From contig NZ_JAUSRE010000010.1 in the NCBI RefSeq assembly GCF_030811655.1, positions 1 through 64,000 of the forward strand: a stretch of 64,000 nt of DNA. The letters are read 5' to 3'. The DNA comes from Pseudarthrobacter enclensis. Lineage in GTDB: Bacteria > Actinomycetota > Actinomycetes > Actinomycetales > Micrococcaceae. This document shows positions 34,437-42,386 of the stretch, in pieces (within the stretch, counting starts at the first letter, position 1; each line of letters starts with the position of its first letter). The position numbers and the translations under genes are program-made. The notes under the pieces are model-generated. The model did no database searches and was not told the DNA's origin. It saw only the letters and a program-made list of their open reading frames with translations.

Positions 34437-35905
34437 CGGCCGGAGGCAGCGGTCCCCTAGCGGGGGATGCTGCCTCCACGCCTGACCAGACCGTGGTGGT
34501 GCGCTGGCAGATCCTGCGCCGGCACATCGAAGAGGGCGTGCCGCTGAGGACCCTCGCGGCACACGAAGGCATCGGACTGCGGACGCTGCAGCGCTGGCAT
34601 GCAGCCCACAAACGCGACGGCATCGCCGGACTGGCCACAGCCAACCGCGGGACCACCCGACGCAGGAGCACCCCCGAACTCGTCGCACTCATCGAAGGCC
34701 TGGCCCTGGTGAAACCGCCCCTGCCCATAGCTGCGATCGCCCGCAAAGCCAACCGCGTCGCCGCAGACCACGACTGGCCGCCCCTCTCCTACAGCACGGT
34801 CCGCTCCATCACCGCGGGCCTGGACCCCGGCATGATCATGCTTGCCCAGAAAGGAACGGCCGCGTACCGGGACACCTTTGAACTGGCTTGGCGGCACCGG
34901 GCCGAGCGCCCCAACGCCATTTGGCAGACAGACCACACCGAACTGGACATCCTTGTCCTGGACGCAAACCTGAAACCCGGGCGTCCGTGGCTGACCACGA
35001 TCATGGACGACTACTCCCGCGCTATCTGCGGCTACATGCTCTTCCTGGGAGCACCATCGGCCCTGAACACCGCACTGGCACTACGGCAGGGAATCTGGCC
35101 CAAAGCCGGTGCAGGGTGGCCGATGTGCGGGATCCCCGACGTCCTCTACGTCGACCACGGCGCAGACTTCACCAGCCACCACCTGACCCAAACCGCGAAG
35201 GACCTGCACTTCGAAATCACCTACTCAACGGTCGCAAGACCCCAGGGCCGGGGAAAGATCGAACGGTTCTACGGCACTGTTAATACGGAGCTGCTGGCCG
35301 AACTGCCCGGACGCCTGGCCCGCGGGCACCCGCCCCCGGCGCCGGTACTGACACTCAAAGAGCTCGACACGGCAATCAGCCGTTTCATCGTCGAGAACTA
35401 CCACCAGCGCGAGCACCCCGAGATCGGGGCCACACCCCATGATGCCTGGGTAAGTGACGGCTGGCTGCCCCGGCTCCCTGCGACCATGGACGAACTGAAC
35501 CTGCTCCTGCTGACCGTAGCCAAACCCCGGATCGTCCACCGCGACGGCGTGCACTTCCAGGGACTCAGATACGTCTCGCCCCTGCTGGCCGCCTACGTCC
35601 GCGAACCCGTCGTTGTCCGCTACGACCCGCGGGACGTGACCGAGATCCGCGTCTTCCACAAGAACCAGTTCATCTGCAAAGCCGTAGACCCCGACCACGA
35701 AACCTCCACCCTCACCCTCAAGGACATCCAGGCCGCACGATCTGCCCGCCGCCGGGAACTGCGCGGACAAATCAACCAGCGCATCGCTATCGTGGCCCGG
35801 CACCTGCCGGACCTGGCATCAGCGAAACCGGCTCCCGGCCCGGCCCCTGTCGAGCACCCGAAAAAGCGCCCAAAGCTACGCACCTACCTGGAGGACGACC
35901 GATGA
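34433..35905 (+). CDS. tniA: TniA-like DDE transposase of transposon B
   Basis: This 490-residue transposase has an N-terminal HTH (LAAHEGIGLRTLQRWHAAHK), a retroviral-integrase-type core and a Mu-type C-terminal beta-barrel (FQGLRYVSPLLAAYVREPVV). The acidic triad is visible in AIWQTDHTELDILV, VLYVDHGADFTS and GRGKIERFYGTVN. It recognises the transposon ends. The GTG start overlaps the resolvase stop, and its own stop overlaps tniB, so the three genes form one transcript. The TniQ partner of classic Tn5053-type elements is absent. Confidence 0.85.
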   Translation: MTAGGSGPLAGDAASTPDQTVVVRWQILRRHIEEGVPLRTLAAHEGIGLRTLQRWHAAHKRDGIAGLATANRGTTRRRSTPELVALIEGLALVKPPLPIAAIARKANRVAADHDWPPLSYSTVRSITAGLDPGMIMLAQKGTAAYRDTFELAWRHRAERPNAIWQTDHTELDILVLDANLKPGRPWLTTIMDDYSRAICGYMLFLGAPSALNTALALRQGIWPKAGAGWPMCGIPDVLYVDHGADFTSHHLTQTAKDLHFEITYSTVARPQGRGKIERFYGTVNTELLAELPGRLARGHPPPAPVLTLKELDTAISRFIVENYHQREHPEIGATPHDAWVSDGWLPRLPATMDELNLLLLTVAKPRIVHRDGVHFQGLRYVSPLLAAYVREPVVVRYDPRDVTEIRVFHKNQFICKAVDPDHETSTLTLKDIQAARSARRRELRGQINQRIAIVARHLPDLASAKPAPGPAPVEHPKKRPKLRTYLEDDR

Positions 35906-36714
35906 CAACACAAAGCTTCATTGCCACCAAAGAGCACCGCCGGTTTGTGGAGTTCGCGGACGCGGTGCGCCGCCAGCACACGATCGGCATCTGCTACGGG
36001 CAGGCCGGGATCGGAAAGACGCTCTCCGCCAGACGCTACGCCAACTGGCACAAGGCGCAGAAGCTACTGGAAGAGTGGGGACCCCGGGAAGAATCCGATC
36101 ACCAGATCTACGCCGCACTGGCCCGCTCCCGCACCGTTTTCTACACCCCCGCTGTGCTCACGACGCCCAAACAGATCCACGCGGACATCGAGCACACCAA
36201 CACACGCCTATCGATCTGCGTAGACCAACACCTCTCAGACATCGGCAAGGGGACAGGCCCCCACACCCGAGTCAACAAATACGTCGAGTTGCTCATCATT
36301 GACGAGTCCGAGCGGCTCAACGCCACCGCCCTGGAACTGCTGCGGGACCGCTACGACCGGGACAACATAGCCCTGATCCTCATCGGCATGCCCGGGATTG
36401 AAAAATGGTTCAGCCGCTACCCGCAGCTCTACAGCAGGGTCGGCTTCGCCCACGAATACCGCCCACTCGCCCAAGACGAACTGAACTTCGTCCTCGAGCG
36501 CCGATGGCACAAACTCGGCCAGACCCTGAACCCCGAAGATTTCACCGACGCCCAGGCCATCGCCGCCGTCGCCCGCATCACCAGAGGGAACTTCCGCCTC
36601 ATCGACCGGCTCTTCACCCAAATCGAACGGGTCATGAAAATCAATGAACTCAGCACCATCACCGACGACGTCATCGAAGCCGCACGCTCAACCCTCGTCA
36701 TCGGAATCAGTTAG
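35902..36714 (+). CDS. tniB: TniB-like AAA ATPase of transposon B
   Basis: This 270-residue ATPase is the target-site partner of TniA, related to MuB, TnsC and TniB. Walker A is CYGQAGIGKTLSARRYANW, Walker B is LLIIDESERLNATALELLRD, and sensor 1 lies in ALILIGMPGIEKWFSRYPQL. The C-terminal helical part begins AQDELNFVLERRWHKLGQTL. It ends 26 bases before the right terminal repeat of B, so it is the last gene of the element. Confidence 0.85.
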   Translation: MTTQSFIATKEHRRFVEFADAVRRQHTIGICYGQAGIGKTLSARRYANWHKAQKLLEEWGPREESDHQIYAALARSRTVFYTPAVLTTPKQIHADIEHTNTRLSICVDQHLSDIGKGTGPHTRVNKYVELLIIDESERLNATALELLRDRYDRDNIALILIGMPGIEKWFSRYPQLYSRVGFAHEYRPLAQDELNFVLERRWHKLGQTLNPEDFTDAQAIAAVARITRGNFRLIDRLFTQIERVMKINELSTITDDVIEAARSTLVIGIS

Positions 36715-36740
36715 AAACCGCCAAACCGAGCTGTGAAAAA

Positions 36741-36766
36741 ACCGCCAATCCCAACTAACAGTCACA
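36741..36766. repeat. Right terminal inverted repeat of transposon B
   Basis: It is the inverse of 22219-22244 with three mismatches, ending CTAACAGTCACA. It is followed by CCGGCG, the same six bases that precede the left end. Confidence 0.8.
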
Positions 36767-36851
36767 CCGGCGGTTCTCATAACTATGTCTCGAAACCCTC
36801 TGCTTGAATTGGCGTACTAATCATTAGTTATGAGACACATTGGAGGCAGGC

Positions 36852-37433
36852 GTGTCGAAACTTATCGGCTATGCACGGGTTTCGACGCGGCAGCAGTCCA
36901 CGGACCGGCAGCAGGCGGATCTACTGGCCGCCGGCGTTCGACGCGATGACCTCTACGTCGACCAGGGTGTCTCCGGGGCGCGCGCGTCGCGACCCCAATT
37001 CGATCGAGCGCTCGACGCGCTCGTGGAGGGTGACACCCTCGTCATCACCACTTTGGACAGGCTCGGGCGATCCACTCAGAACATGCTTGCCTTTGCCGAT
37101 GAACTGCGCAGCATAGGCGCCGGCCTGCGCGTCCTGAACCTGGGCGGAGGCGACGTCGACACAGCAACACCCATGGGCTCCATGTTGTTCACAATCATGG
37201 CCGCCCTCGCGCAGATGGAACACGAGATCAAGCGCGAACGCATCACTGATTCCATAATCAAACGAAGAGAAGCCGGAAAGGACCTTGGCGGCCGACCCCG
37301 CAGGGTGACTGATAGTCAGATCAAAAGCGCCGTTCGCCTAGTCAAAGGTGGCGAGCCCGCGGCGCAGGTCGCCCGGGACCTTGGTATGTCCCGAGCGACG
37401 TTCTACCGGCGCTCACGAGCGCTGGCCGACTAG
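36852..37433 (+). CDS. Serine resolvase of transposon A
   Basis: This 193-residue resolvase has the Ser in IGYARVSTRQQSTDRQQADL, Arg residues in TTLDRLGRSTQNMLAFAD, KRERITDSIIKRREAGKDLG, and a C-terminal HTH (EPAAQVARDLGMSRATFYRR). GTG 36852 is used because GGAGGCAGG lies just before it. Dyad half-sites upstream (36775-36837) together with the dyad at 22124-22151 would make its res site, which B interrupts. It is the last gene of A and its stop is 27 bases from the end repeat. Confidence 0.85.
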   Translation: MSKLIGYARVSTRQQSTDRQQADLLAAGVRRDDLYVDQGVSGARASRPQFDRALDALVEGDTLVITTLDRLGRSTQNMLAFADELRSIGAGLRVLNLGGGDVDTATPMGSMLFTIMAALAQMEHEIKRERITDSIIKRREAGKDLGGRPRRVTDSQIKSAVRLVKGGEPAAQVARDLGMSRATFYRRSRALAD

Positions 37434-37460
37434 CAGGGCGACATTTAGCGCCGCAAAAAG

Positions 37461-37486
37461 ACCGCCATTTACCGCCAACATTCACA
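37461..37486. repeat. Right terminal inverted repeat of transposon A
   Basis: It is the inverse of 4852-4877 with two mismatches and ends CCAACATTCACA. It is followed by CATATCGTG, the 9-bp flanking repeat. Confidence 0.8.
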
Positions 37487-37554
37487 CATATCGTGGGTCA
37501 GAACTGGTTTTCGAAATGAAAGCTGGTCAAAACCTGGGATGGAGGCTTTTTGAC

Positions 37555-38145
37555 GTGTCGGGCAACGTAATTGGGTACGCGAGGGTAAGTACCCGCGGGC
37601 AGTCCCTGGATTCCCAGGTGGATGCGCTTGTCGCTGCCGGGGCCGTGCGTGTCTTTCAGGAGTACGCCTCCGGAGCCACCCAAGCAAGAACACGGTGGAA
37701 GGAATGCTTGGGCTACCTGCAGCCCGGAAATGTTCTGACGGTTGCTGATCTAACCAGGTTGGGCCGTAGTACCGCAGACCTTGCCGATATTGTGACCGTA
37801 TTGGGCCGGCGGGGGATAGGGTTCCGTTCTCTGGCTGAACCGTGGCTCGACACCACCAGCGCCCATGGAAAGCTCATCTTTGATATGTTCGCCTCCCTGG
37901 CCGAGTACGAACGGTCCCGGTTGTCTGAACGGACAAAGGCTGGCCTTGCGGCTGCGAAAGCCCGAGGCCGGCTCGGCGGCCGCCCTCGAACCATGACCCC
38001 AGCCAAGACGGCGGCGGCCAGGCAGCTGCGCAGCGAGAGAAAGACGCTAAAGGAGGCAGCTCAGATACTCAGCGTCAGTGTTTCTTCACTGACCCGTGCT
38101 CTCAGTCGCAATGACCTGTCGGAAGTCGCAGATGCAGCTGCATAG
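37555..38145 (+). CDS. Serine resolvase of the outer (host) element
   Basis: This 196-residue resolvase has the Ser in IGYARVSTRGQSLDSQVDAL, LTRLGRSTADLADIVTVL, LSERTKAGLAAAKARGRLGG, and a C-terminal HTH (LKEAAQILSVSVSSLTRALS). The GTG at 37555 follows GGAGG by ten bases; an ATG at 37516 is an alternative. The open frame that continues upstream through the end of A is accidental. A inserted about 60 bases upstream, so this gene belongs to the replicon or transposon that received A. Confidence 0.85.
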   Translation: MSGNVIGYARVSTRGQSLDSQVDALVAAGAVRVFQEYASGATQARTRWKECLGYLQPGNVLTVADLTRLGRSTADLADIVTVLGRRGIGFRSLAEPWLDTTSAHGKLIFDMFASLAEYERSRLSERTKAGLAAAKARGRLGGRPRTMTPAKTAAARQLRSERKTLKEAAQILSVSVSSLTRALSRNDLSEVADAAA

Positions 38146-38734
38146 CGCTAAGGATCTCGAGTACGAGAGGTTAGAACCGCCTCTTGGCCTCAGTCGCGAC
38201 CCCGACTTCCTCAGCTGGGCTACCCGAGTGCAAGCTATTTCATCCTCCGCGGTTTCGATCCGGGAAGCTACCGCCGTTCCGCTCGATGGCCGTCGAATGA
38301 AGGATTTGCAATTCGTATGCCCTCCCATATCTGTCCAAGGCGTTCGAGAAAACGTCTCGACAATTGTTGAGCGCCGTGTGCTCGTGGCTGAAATCGATGA
38401 CATTCACGTCGGTTTCTGCGTTTCATCACCCGGAGTTCAGGACTCGGATCCGCTGTTTGTACAGGTAGTCGCGGTTGCTCCGGATGTGCAGGGACGCGGA
38501 GTGGGGCTGGCACTGCTCACCACAGCGGCTCAGCGGGAGCCTCGGCGTGATATCGCGCTTGCCACACAACCCGACAACGAGGGGGCACGGTCGCTGAACG
38601 AGAAGTTTGCTAAATCAATAGGTGGAAGAATTCGAAAAATCAACCTGGGCAATTATCGGGACAGCGATCTCGGTATCCAACGCGGTCTGGGCTATCGGGC
38701 TTGGATCATCCAGCGTCCACCGGTTGAATCATGA
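38132..38734 (+). CDS. GNAT-family acetyltransferase
   Basis: This is an acyl-CoA-dependent transferase of about 200 residues. Motif A with the acetyl-CoA loop is LFVQVVAVAPDVQGRGVGLA, followed by LLTTAAQREPRRDIALATQP and NEGARSLNEKFAKSIGGRI. The N-terminal 70 residues are unlike typical GNATs. The ATG at 38132 overlaps the resolvase end by 14 bases, suggesting coupling. The substrate is unknown. Confidence 0.7.
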   Translation: MQLHSAKDLEYERLEPPLGLSRDPDFLSWATRVQAISSSAVSIREATAVPLDGRRMKDLQFVCPPISVQGVRENVSTIVERRVLVAEIDDIHVGFCVSSPGVQDSDPLFVQVVAVAPDVQGRGVGLALLTTAAQREPRRDIALATQPDNEGARSLNEKFAKSIGGRIRKINLGNYRDSDLGIQRGLGYRAWIIQRPPVES

Positions 38735-39167
38735 AAGCGGAGCATTGTTTATCCGGAGATGCCAAGCTCTTCCTGGCGGGCTTCGCCGGCAGTCACACCT
38801 GGACGTTTTGGTTGGAGCTTGCTGATGTCAGGAGGGACCTGTTCGCTGGCTTTCGAACACCCCGGTCATTTCTTCGATCTGAGCACGGTGGCTGGAATAC
38901 GCCGCCAACGAGCGGTTCGAGAAGCCTGGCTCAGGAGACAGGTGCTGGTGAAGCTGCCGGGACCTTCTAGGGGATCGTGGAGGAGCTCGCGTCCGTGGAC
39001 TGCTGCTCTTGGCTTTGACTCTGAATCGAAAAAGACATGAGCGGTTGCTTGTCGCATGCGCCGCACCTTCGCCGCGTGCCTACGCTGGCCTCGTTGACGA
39101 CCAAAATCCGCCTCGCGTTCGAGTCCCATAGCTCCCCACCTGACTGCACCAGGCCGGATGGAACATC

Positions 39168-39199
39168 ACGCCGGTCCTCGTAGCGTAGACCTGCCCGGG
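39168..39199 (-). repeat. 32-bp repeat, left copy (inverted)
   Basis: Read on the minus strand it is CCCGGGCAGGTCTACGCTAC followed by GAGGACCGGCGT. The same 32 bases with one mismatch occur on the plus strand at 41170-41201. The two copies bracket the HTH/zeta toxin-antitoxin genes. Confidence 0.75.
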
Positions 39200-39204
39200 G
39201 CTGA

Positions 39205-39324
39205 TCAGGGGGCGCTGTCGGCCGGGTGGTACCCTCTGCCCGGCTCCTCCTGCACGAGCACACCCATCTCGTTGGCGCGCTTGTATGCCAGGGCCACGCT
39301 CTTCTTCGTCCGCTGCTTCGACAT
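39205..39324 (-). CDS. Possible 39-residue small protein
   Basis: The frame reads MSKQRTKKSVALAYKRANEM then GVLVQEEPGRGYHPADSAP. Composition is coding-like and basic at the N-terminus, but no ribosome site precedes it. It may be a remnant. Confidence 0.3.
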   Translation of the reverse strand: MSKQRTKKSVALAYKRANEMGVLVQEEPGRGYHPADSAP

Positions 39325-39384
39325 GGCCCCATACTGGAGGAAGCTGTCCGGCATGCCTTGGATTCGACATCATATAGCCTTGGT

Positions 39385-39409
39385 TATAACGGTGATAACA
39401 TTCGTTATA
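39385..39409. promoter_or_regulatory. Dyad operator before the HTH/zeta operon
   Basis: TATAACG and CGTTATA form an inverted repeat with 11 bases between, 17 bases before the antitoxin start and next to a GAGGAGG ribosome site. Autoregulation by the HTH antitoxin is the simple reading. Confidence 0.55.
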
Positions 39410-39425
39410 TAGAGGAGGTTCGGAT

Positions 39426-39908
39426 ATGTCGATTACGACGAGTCCCGAGGCTGCAATCGCCAATGCCCGCCGCGCCCGTGCACGGCGTGAGCTGGGCGGC
39501 CTGGACTACATCAGGAATGTCCGCGCGGCCGTGGAGACTGCTGATCAGCGTGTGGTCGCCCGTGCTTTGGGTGTCAGCCAGCCGGCTATTAGCCGGCTGC
39601 TCTCGCAGGCCGACGCTAGGGGAGTGAAGCCCGTTCCCGAGGGTTTTAGCGGTGCCAGCCCTTACGAGATCGCAGAGCGCTACGCCGCGGGTGACATAGA
39701 CCGGGACGCTATGATCCGCGAGCTGTCTGCATGGCCTTACCCCAAGAACGAGGGCGCGGCCGCCGCGGCTGGAGAGTGGGAGTCCACGCCGTACCTGGAC
39801 ACTCCGGGATCGTTCGCGGAAGTCGGCCGGGCCTTTGATGAAGGACTGATCGACGGCGACGCCTACGACCAGATTCTAGACGCCTCCGACGAGGCTGCCG
39901 ATGCCTGA
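39426..39908 (+). CDS. HTH antitoxin of zeta-type toxin pair
   Basis: This 160-residue acidic protein has a helix-turn-helix (RVVARALGVSQPAISRLLSQ) and a C-terminal acidic region (GSFAEVGRAFDEGLIDGDAY). It precedes the zeta toxin gene by 17 bases. Its role as antitoxin is inferred from order and size; the HTH suggests it also represses the operon. It is not an epsilon protein by sequence. Confidence 0.65.
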   Translation: MSITTSPEAAIANARRARARRELGGLDYIRNVRAAVETADQRVVARALGVSQPAISRLLSQADARGVKPVPEGFSGASPYEIAERYAAGDIDRDAMIRELSAWPYPKNEGAAAAAGEWESTPYLDTPGSFAEVGRAFDEGLIDGDAYDQILDASDEAADA

Positions 39909-39925
39909 TGACTACGCTGTAAAGC

Positions 39926-40939
39926 GTGATTACCGAAGACCAGGCAGCAGCGCACCGCGCGACCTTGGAGCGCCTGAGCGCAGACGGGGGACCGCTGACT
40001 GCCCAGAGCAGGACCGCGACCACGCAGAACCCTGAGTGGTTCAACGTCCGTCGAGGCGAGCCACGCCAGGACCGCCGCCGGCTGCACAACGAGATCCTTG
40101 CACGCTTCATAGAGTCACGCCCCGAGGTCCGCCGCGACAAGAAGGCGATTGTGCTCGCCGGCCCTCCCGGTGCTGGCAAGTCCACCGCACAGGCCGCCCT
40201 TATCCAGGCAACCCGGACGCAGCCCGAGCACTGGCTGCCGATCAACGCGGACGACTTCAAGGACGAGCTGCTGCAACAGGCCCGCCAGGACGGAAGCTAC
40301 GGCAGTTACCTGGTGCCGGAGGAAGTGCGCATGCTCGAAGCGGCGGGGGAGAAGTTCTATCCGCGCGAGCTGGCAGCCCTGGTCCACACTGAGTCATCCA
40401 TCCTCGCCAAGAAGGCACGCAATGAGGCACTTGAGTCAGGGATGAATGTCATCATCGACGGCACCCTAGGTAACGAGAAGCAGGCCAGGATTCTGCTGGA
40501 CCGACTCCAGATGGCGGGTTATGACGTCCTGATCGCCGACGTCGAGACAACGCAGGCAGTCAGCGAGGCCCGCACCATGGGCCGCTGGGAGCGCGGGTAC
40601 CTTGACGCCGAAAACGGAGCGTCCGCCGGCCTCGACGCCGAGCTGGGCGGGCGCTGGGTTCCACAGTCTTTCCCGGCAGCACTGTTCAACGAACCGAGCG
40701 ACATGGAATCCGTCTGCGCAGCCAACGCAGCGGCCATTGCCGCAGACTACGGATGCGTCAGTGAGTATCAGGTTTATCGAGTCGCGGACAAGGACGCCGG
40801 CCCGAGGTTGGAGACAACACAGGGCCGCGTCAAGGCGGGCGGGCCGCTCGTTGATAGCGACACCCTGGCGGCCGTTCACGCTGCCTCTACACCGCGCCAT
40901 AACAACCGGCCTCAGACCGGCAAAGACTTTGGAAGGTGA
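39926..40939 (+). CDS. Zeta-family toxin
   Basis: This 337-residue kinase-like toxin has Walker A IVLAGPPGAGKSTAQAALIQ near residue 75 and the zeta motif LPINADDFKDELLQQ with the catalytic Asp. VIIDGTLGNEKQARILLDRL is the second conserved block. Zeta toxins phosphorylate UDP-N-acetylglucosamine or related sugars. A C-terminal segment of about 90 residues follows the kinase core. The GTG start has a weak ribosome site, consistent with lower toxin than antitoxin output. Confidence 0.8.
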   Translation: MITEDQAAAHRATLERLSADGGPLTAQSRTATTQNPEWFNVRRGEPRQDRRRLHNEILARFIESRPEVRRDKKAIVLAGPPGAGKSTAQAALIQATRTQPEHWLPINADDFKDELLQQARQDGSYGSYLVPEEVRMLEAAGEKFYPRELAALVHTESSILAKKARNEALESGMNVIIDGTLGNEKQARILLDRLQMAGYDVLIADVETTQAVSEARTMGRWERGYLDAENGASAGLDAELGGRWVPQSFPAALFNEPSDMESVCAANAAAIAADYGCVSEYQVYRVADKDAGPRLETTQGRVKAGGPLVDSDTLAAVHAASTPRHNNRPQTGKDFGR

Positions 40940-41326
40940 CGACATCGGAGCATAGATTCTCAGACCCAGTCTTCCAACTGGGTGACTTCTTCCGCTGCTC
41001 CTGAGTCGATTTCCCCTGCGGATCTCGGCTTTGATGCGGATCTTGGTTCAGCGTGGACACCCGTGCATAGCCGGTGGTGTTCAATGTGCAGCTTCTTTCT
41101 GCCACAAACATACCGGCCCGGGAAAACATGCGAAACGGTTCCGTACGCTCTACCGTGGGCATTTCGCGGCCCGGGCAGGTCTACGCTACGAGGACCGCCG
41201 TTTGCTCAGAGTTGGCATTACCATTGCGCATGAAGTTTTTCTATGGTCAGCCGCAGTTCACGGATAGTCGTTTCAAACAATCGGGGCCCCCCATGCAGGC
41301 CGAGGTGGCACGGCGTGAATGGGAGG
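40940..41326. other. 387-bp gap with repeat copy
   Basis: The right copy of the 32-bp repeat lies at 41170-41201. Frames here are short, overlap one another and lack ribosome sites; no gene is supported. Confidence 0.45.
41170..41201 (+). repeat. 32-bp repeat, right copy
   Basis: CCCGGGCAGGTCTACGCTAC then GAGGACCGCCGT matches the inverted copy at 39168-39199 with one difference. Confidence 0.75.
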
Positions 41327-42244
41327 ATGCCCCAGGTCGTCTGGGAGAGCCTGGTGGGCGAAACCCAGTTCGCCACAGAGCTGACTCTGACCGGGCTAAG
41401 AAGGTTGTGCTCTGTCCCTACCGTCCCTGACCTGTTTCCGTGGGACAGCAAAGACTCCAACTACGCACTTCACGTTGGGATGTACTCCTATGCGTCCGGC
41501 TTGGAGCGCCTTTGCAAGCTGACTATCGCCTGCAACGGGTACGCGACCACCGGAAAGTTCCCCAACCTCCGCAAATACTCGCACAAGATCGGGGCCCTGC
41601 TTGACGCGGTTGAAGCGTTATCCACGCCTCCGTCGAGCCCTGGCCCCTCAGCACGGGAGGCAAAGTACCTCGTCCGTCCGTTGGATGACCTCGACCCCGA
41701 CCTGATGGGGACGGTCGAGCGGTTCGCCAGCGGAGCTGGACGGTACGAGCATTTGGATGTCCTGTGGAACGACGACGCCGAGGTCAACACATACAACGAT
41801 TGGTCTGCCCTCGCCGCGAGAGCGTCAGTTTCCGAGGAAGTGCGCCGGCTAATCTCGCTCAAGGATGCTATGGCACGCGCCATTGGCTCTGAACTGGCCG
41901 ACGACGGTCTTGAATCAAGCGCGCGAATGATGATGGAAGACTTGGAGCTTCCCATGTACGTTCCATCGGTGGGTGTGGTGCTCAGCCTGTTCCGAAAGGT
42001 TCGGTGGGTTTCAACAACCCTTGATGTTGCCACTTACTACACGAGTGAGGATCTCCCGATCCTTGGGGAAATTCTCTCCCCAACCTTCGTCCATACGTCT
42101 GCTGACTTCTTCAACTACAACATCGCCAGATTCTCCGACGATGCTGTTATCGAGGAGGAGCTGGCGGAGGTGTACGAACGGATCAACGTGCGCGAGGCGG
42201 AAATGGACGAAGATGACTTCGATGAAATGGGCATCGAGAAGTGA
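41327..42244 (+). CDS. Protein of unknown function
   Basis: This is a soluble protein of about 305 residues: FPWDSKDSNYALHVGMYSYA, then LERLCKLTIACNGYATTGKF and LRKYSHKIGALLDAVEALST suggest a helical fold, and the tail EEELAEVYERINVREAEMDE is acidic. It resembles uncharacterised HEPN-like or MAE-type helical proteins only vaguely. The start is uncertain (ATG 41327 or GTG 41354). Confidence 0.55.
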   Translation: MPQVVWESLVGETQFATELTLTGLRRLCSVPTVPDLFPWDSKDSNYALHVGMYSYASGLERLCKLTIACNGYATTGKFPNLRKYSHKIGALLDAVEALSTPPSSPGPSAREAKYLVRPLDDLDPDLMGTVERFASGAGRYEHLDVLWNDDAEVNTYNDWSALAARASVSEEVRRLISLKDAMARAIGSELADDGLESSARMMMEDLELPMYVPSVGVVLSLFRKVRWVSTTLDVATYYTSEDLPILGEILSPTFVHTSADFFNYNIARFSDDAVIEEELAEVYERINVREAEMDEDDFDEMGIEK

Positions 42245-42386
42245 CGTATCCGAGTCAGCTTTGCTTCGGCCTGGTCTGGACCGAGCTGGAACAACCAAAG
42301 ACCCAGGGGTAGAAGCTGTGGCACCTCCTGCCGGCCCTAAGTAATCTTGCATTCATTCGCCCGCACAGTGATCGGAAAGGCAGTAC

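Larger units (their letters stand above)
22219..36766. mobile_element. Transposon B: TniA/TniB-type element
   Basis: The 26-bp inverted ends start TGTGACTGTTAGTT on both sides and differ at three positions. The 6-bp sequence CCGGCG flanks both ends (22213-22218 and 36767-36772). It contains a maltokinase-cap-like gene at the left, then element X, then resolvase-tniA-tniB at the right. Subtracting X leaves about 3.9 kb, a compact autonomous transposon. The ends are related to those of A. Confidence 0.8.
4852..37486. mobile_element. Transposon A: chromate/metal-resistance element with nested B and X
   Basis: The ends are a 26-bp inverted repeat with two mismatches, starting TGTGACTGTTGGCG on the left and TGTGAATGTTGGCG on the right, read inward. 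The flanks carry the 9-bp direct repeat CATATCGTG at 4843-4851 and 37487-37495, as expected for a target duplication. Without the nested element B its length is about 18 kb. It holds copC-like, ArsR, chr and two-component genes and a resolvase at its right end. No transposase of its own remains, so movement would need TniA/TniB in trans; element B, with related ends, encodes these. Insertion lies about 60 bp before the resolvase gene at 37555. Confidence 0.8.
38735..39384. other. 650-bp stretch with few coding signals
   Basis: Apart from a 39-residue minus-strand frame at 39205-39324 and a 32-bp repeat copy at 39168-39199, no gene is supported. Short frames on both strands lack ribosome sites. 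Confidence 0.45.

Noticed and set aside
37348..37554. Upstream extension of the outer resolvase frame through the end of A
   Set aside because: It runs through the terminal repeat and flanking duplication; the family start is near 37555.
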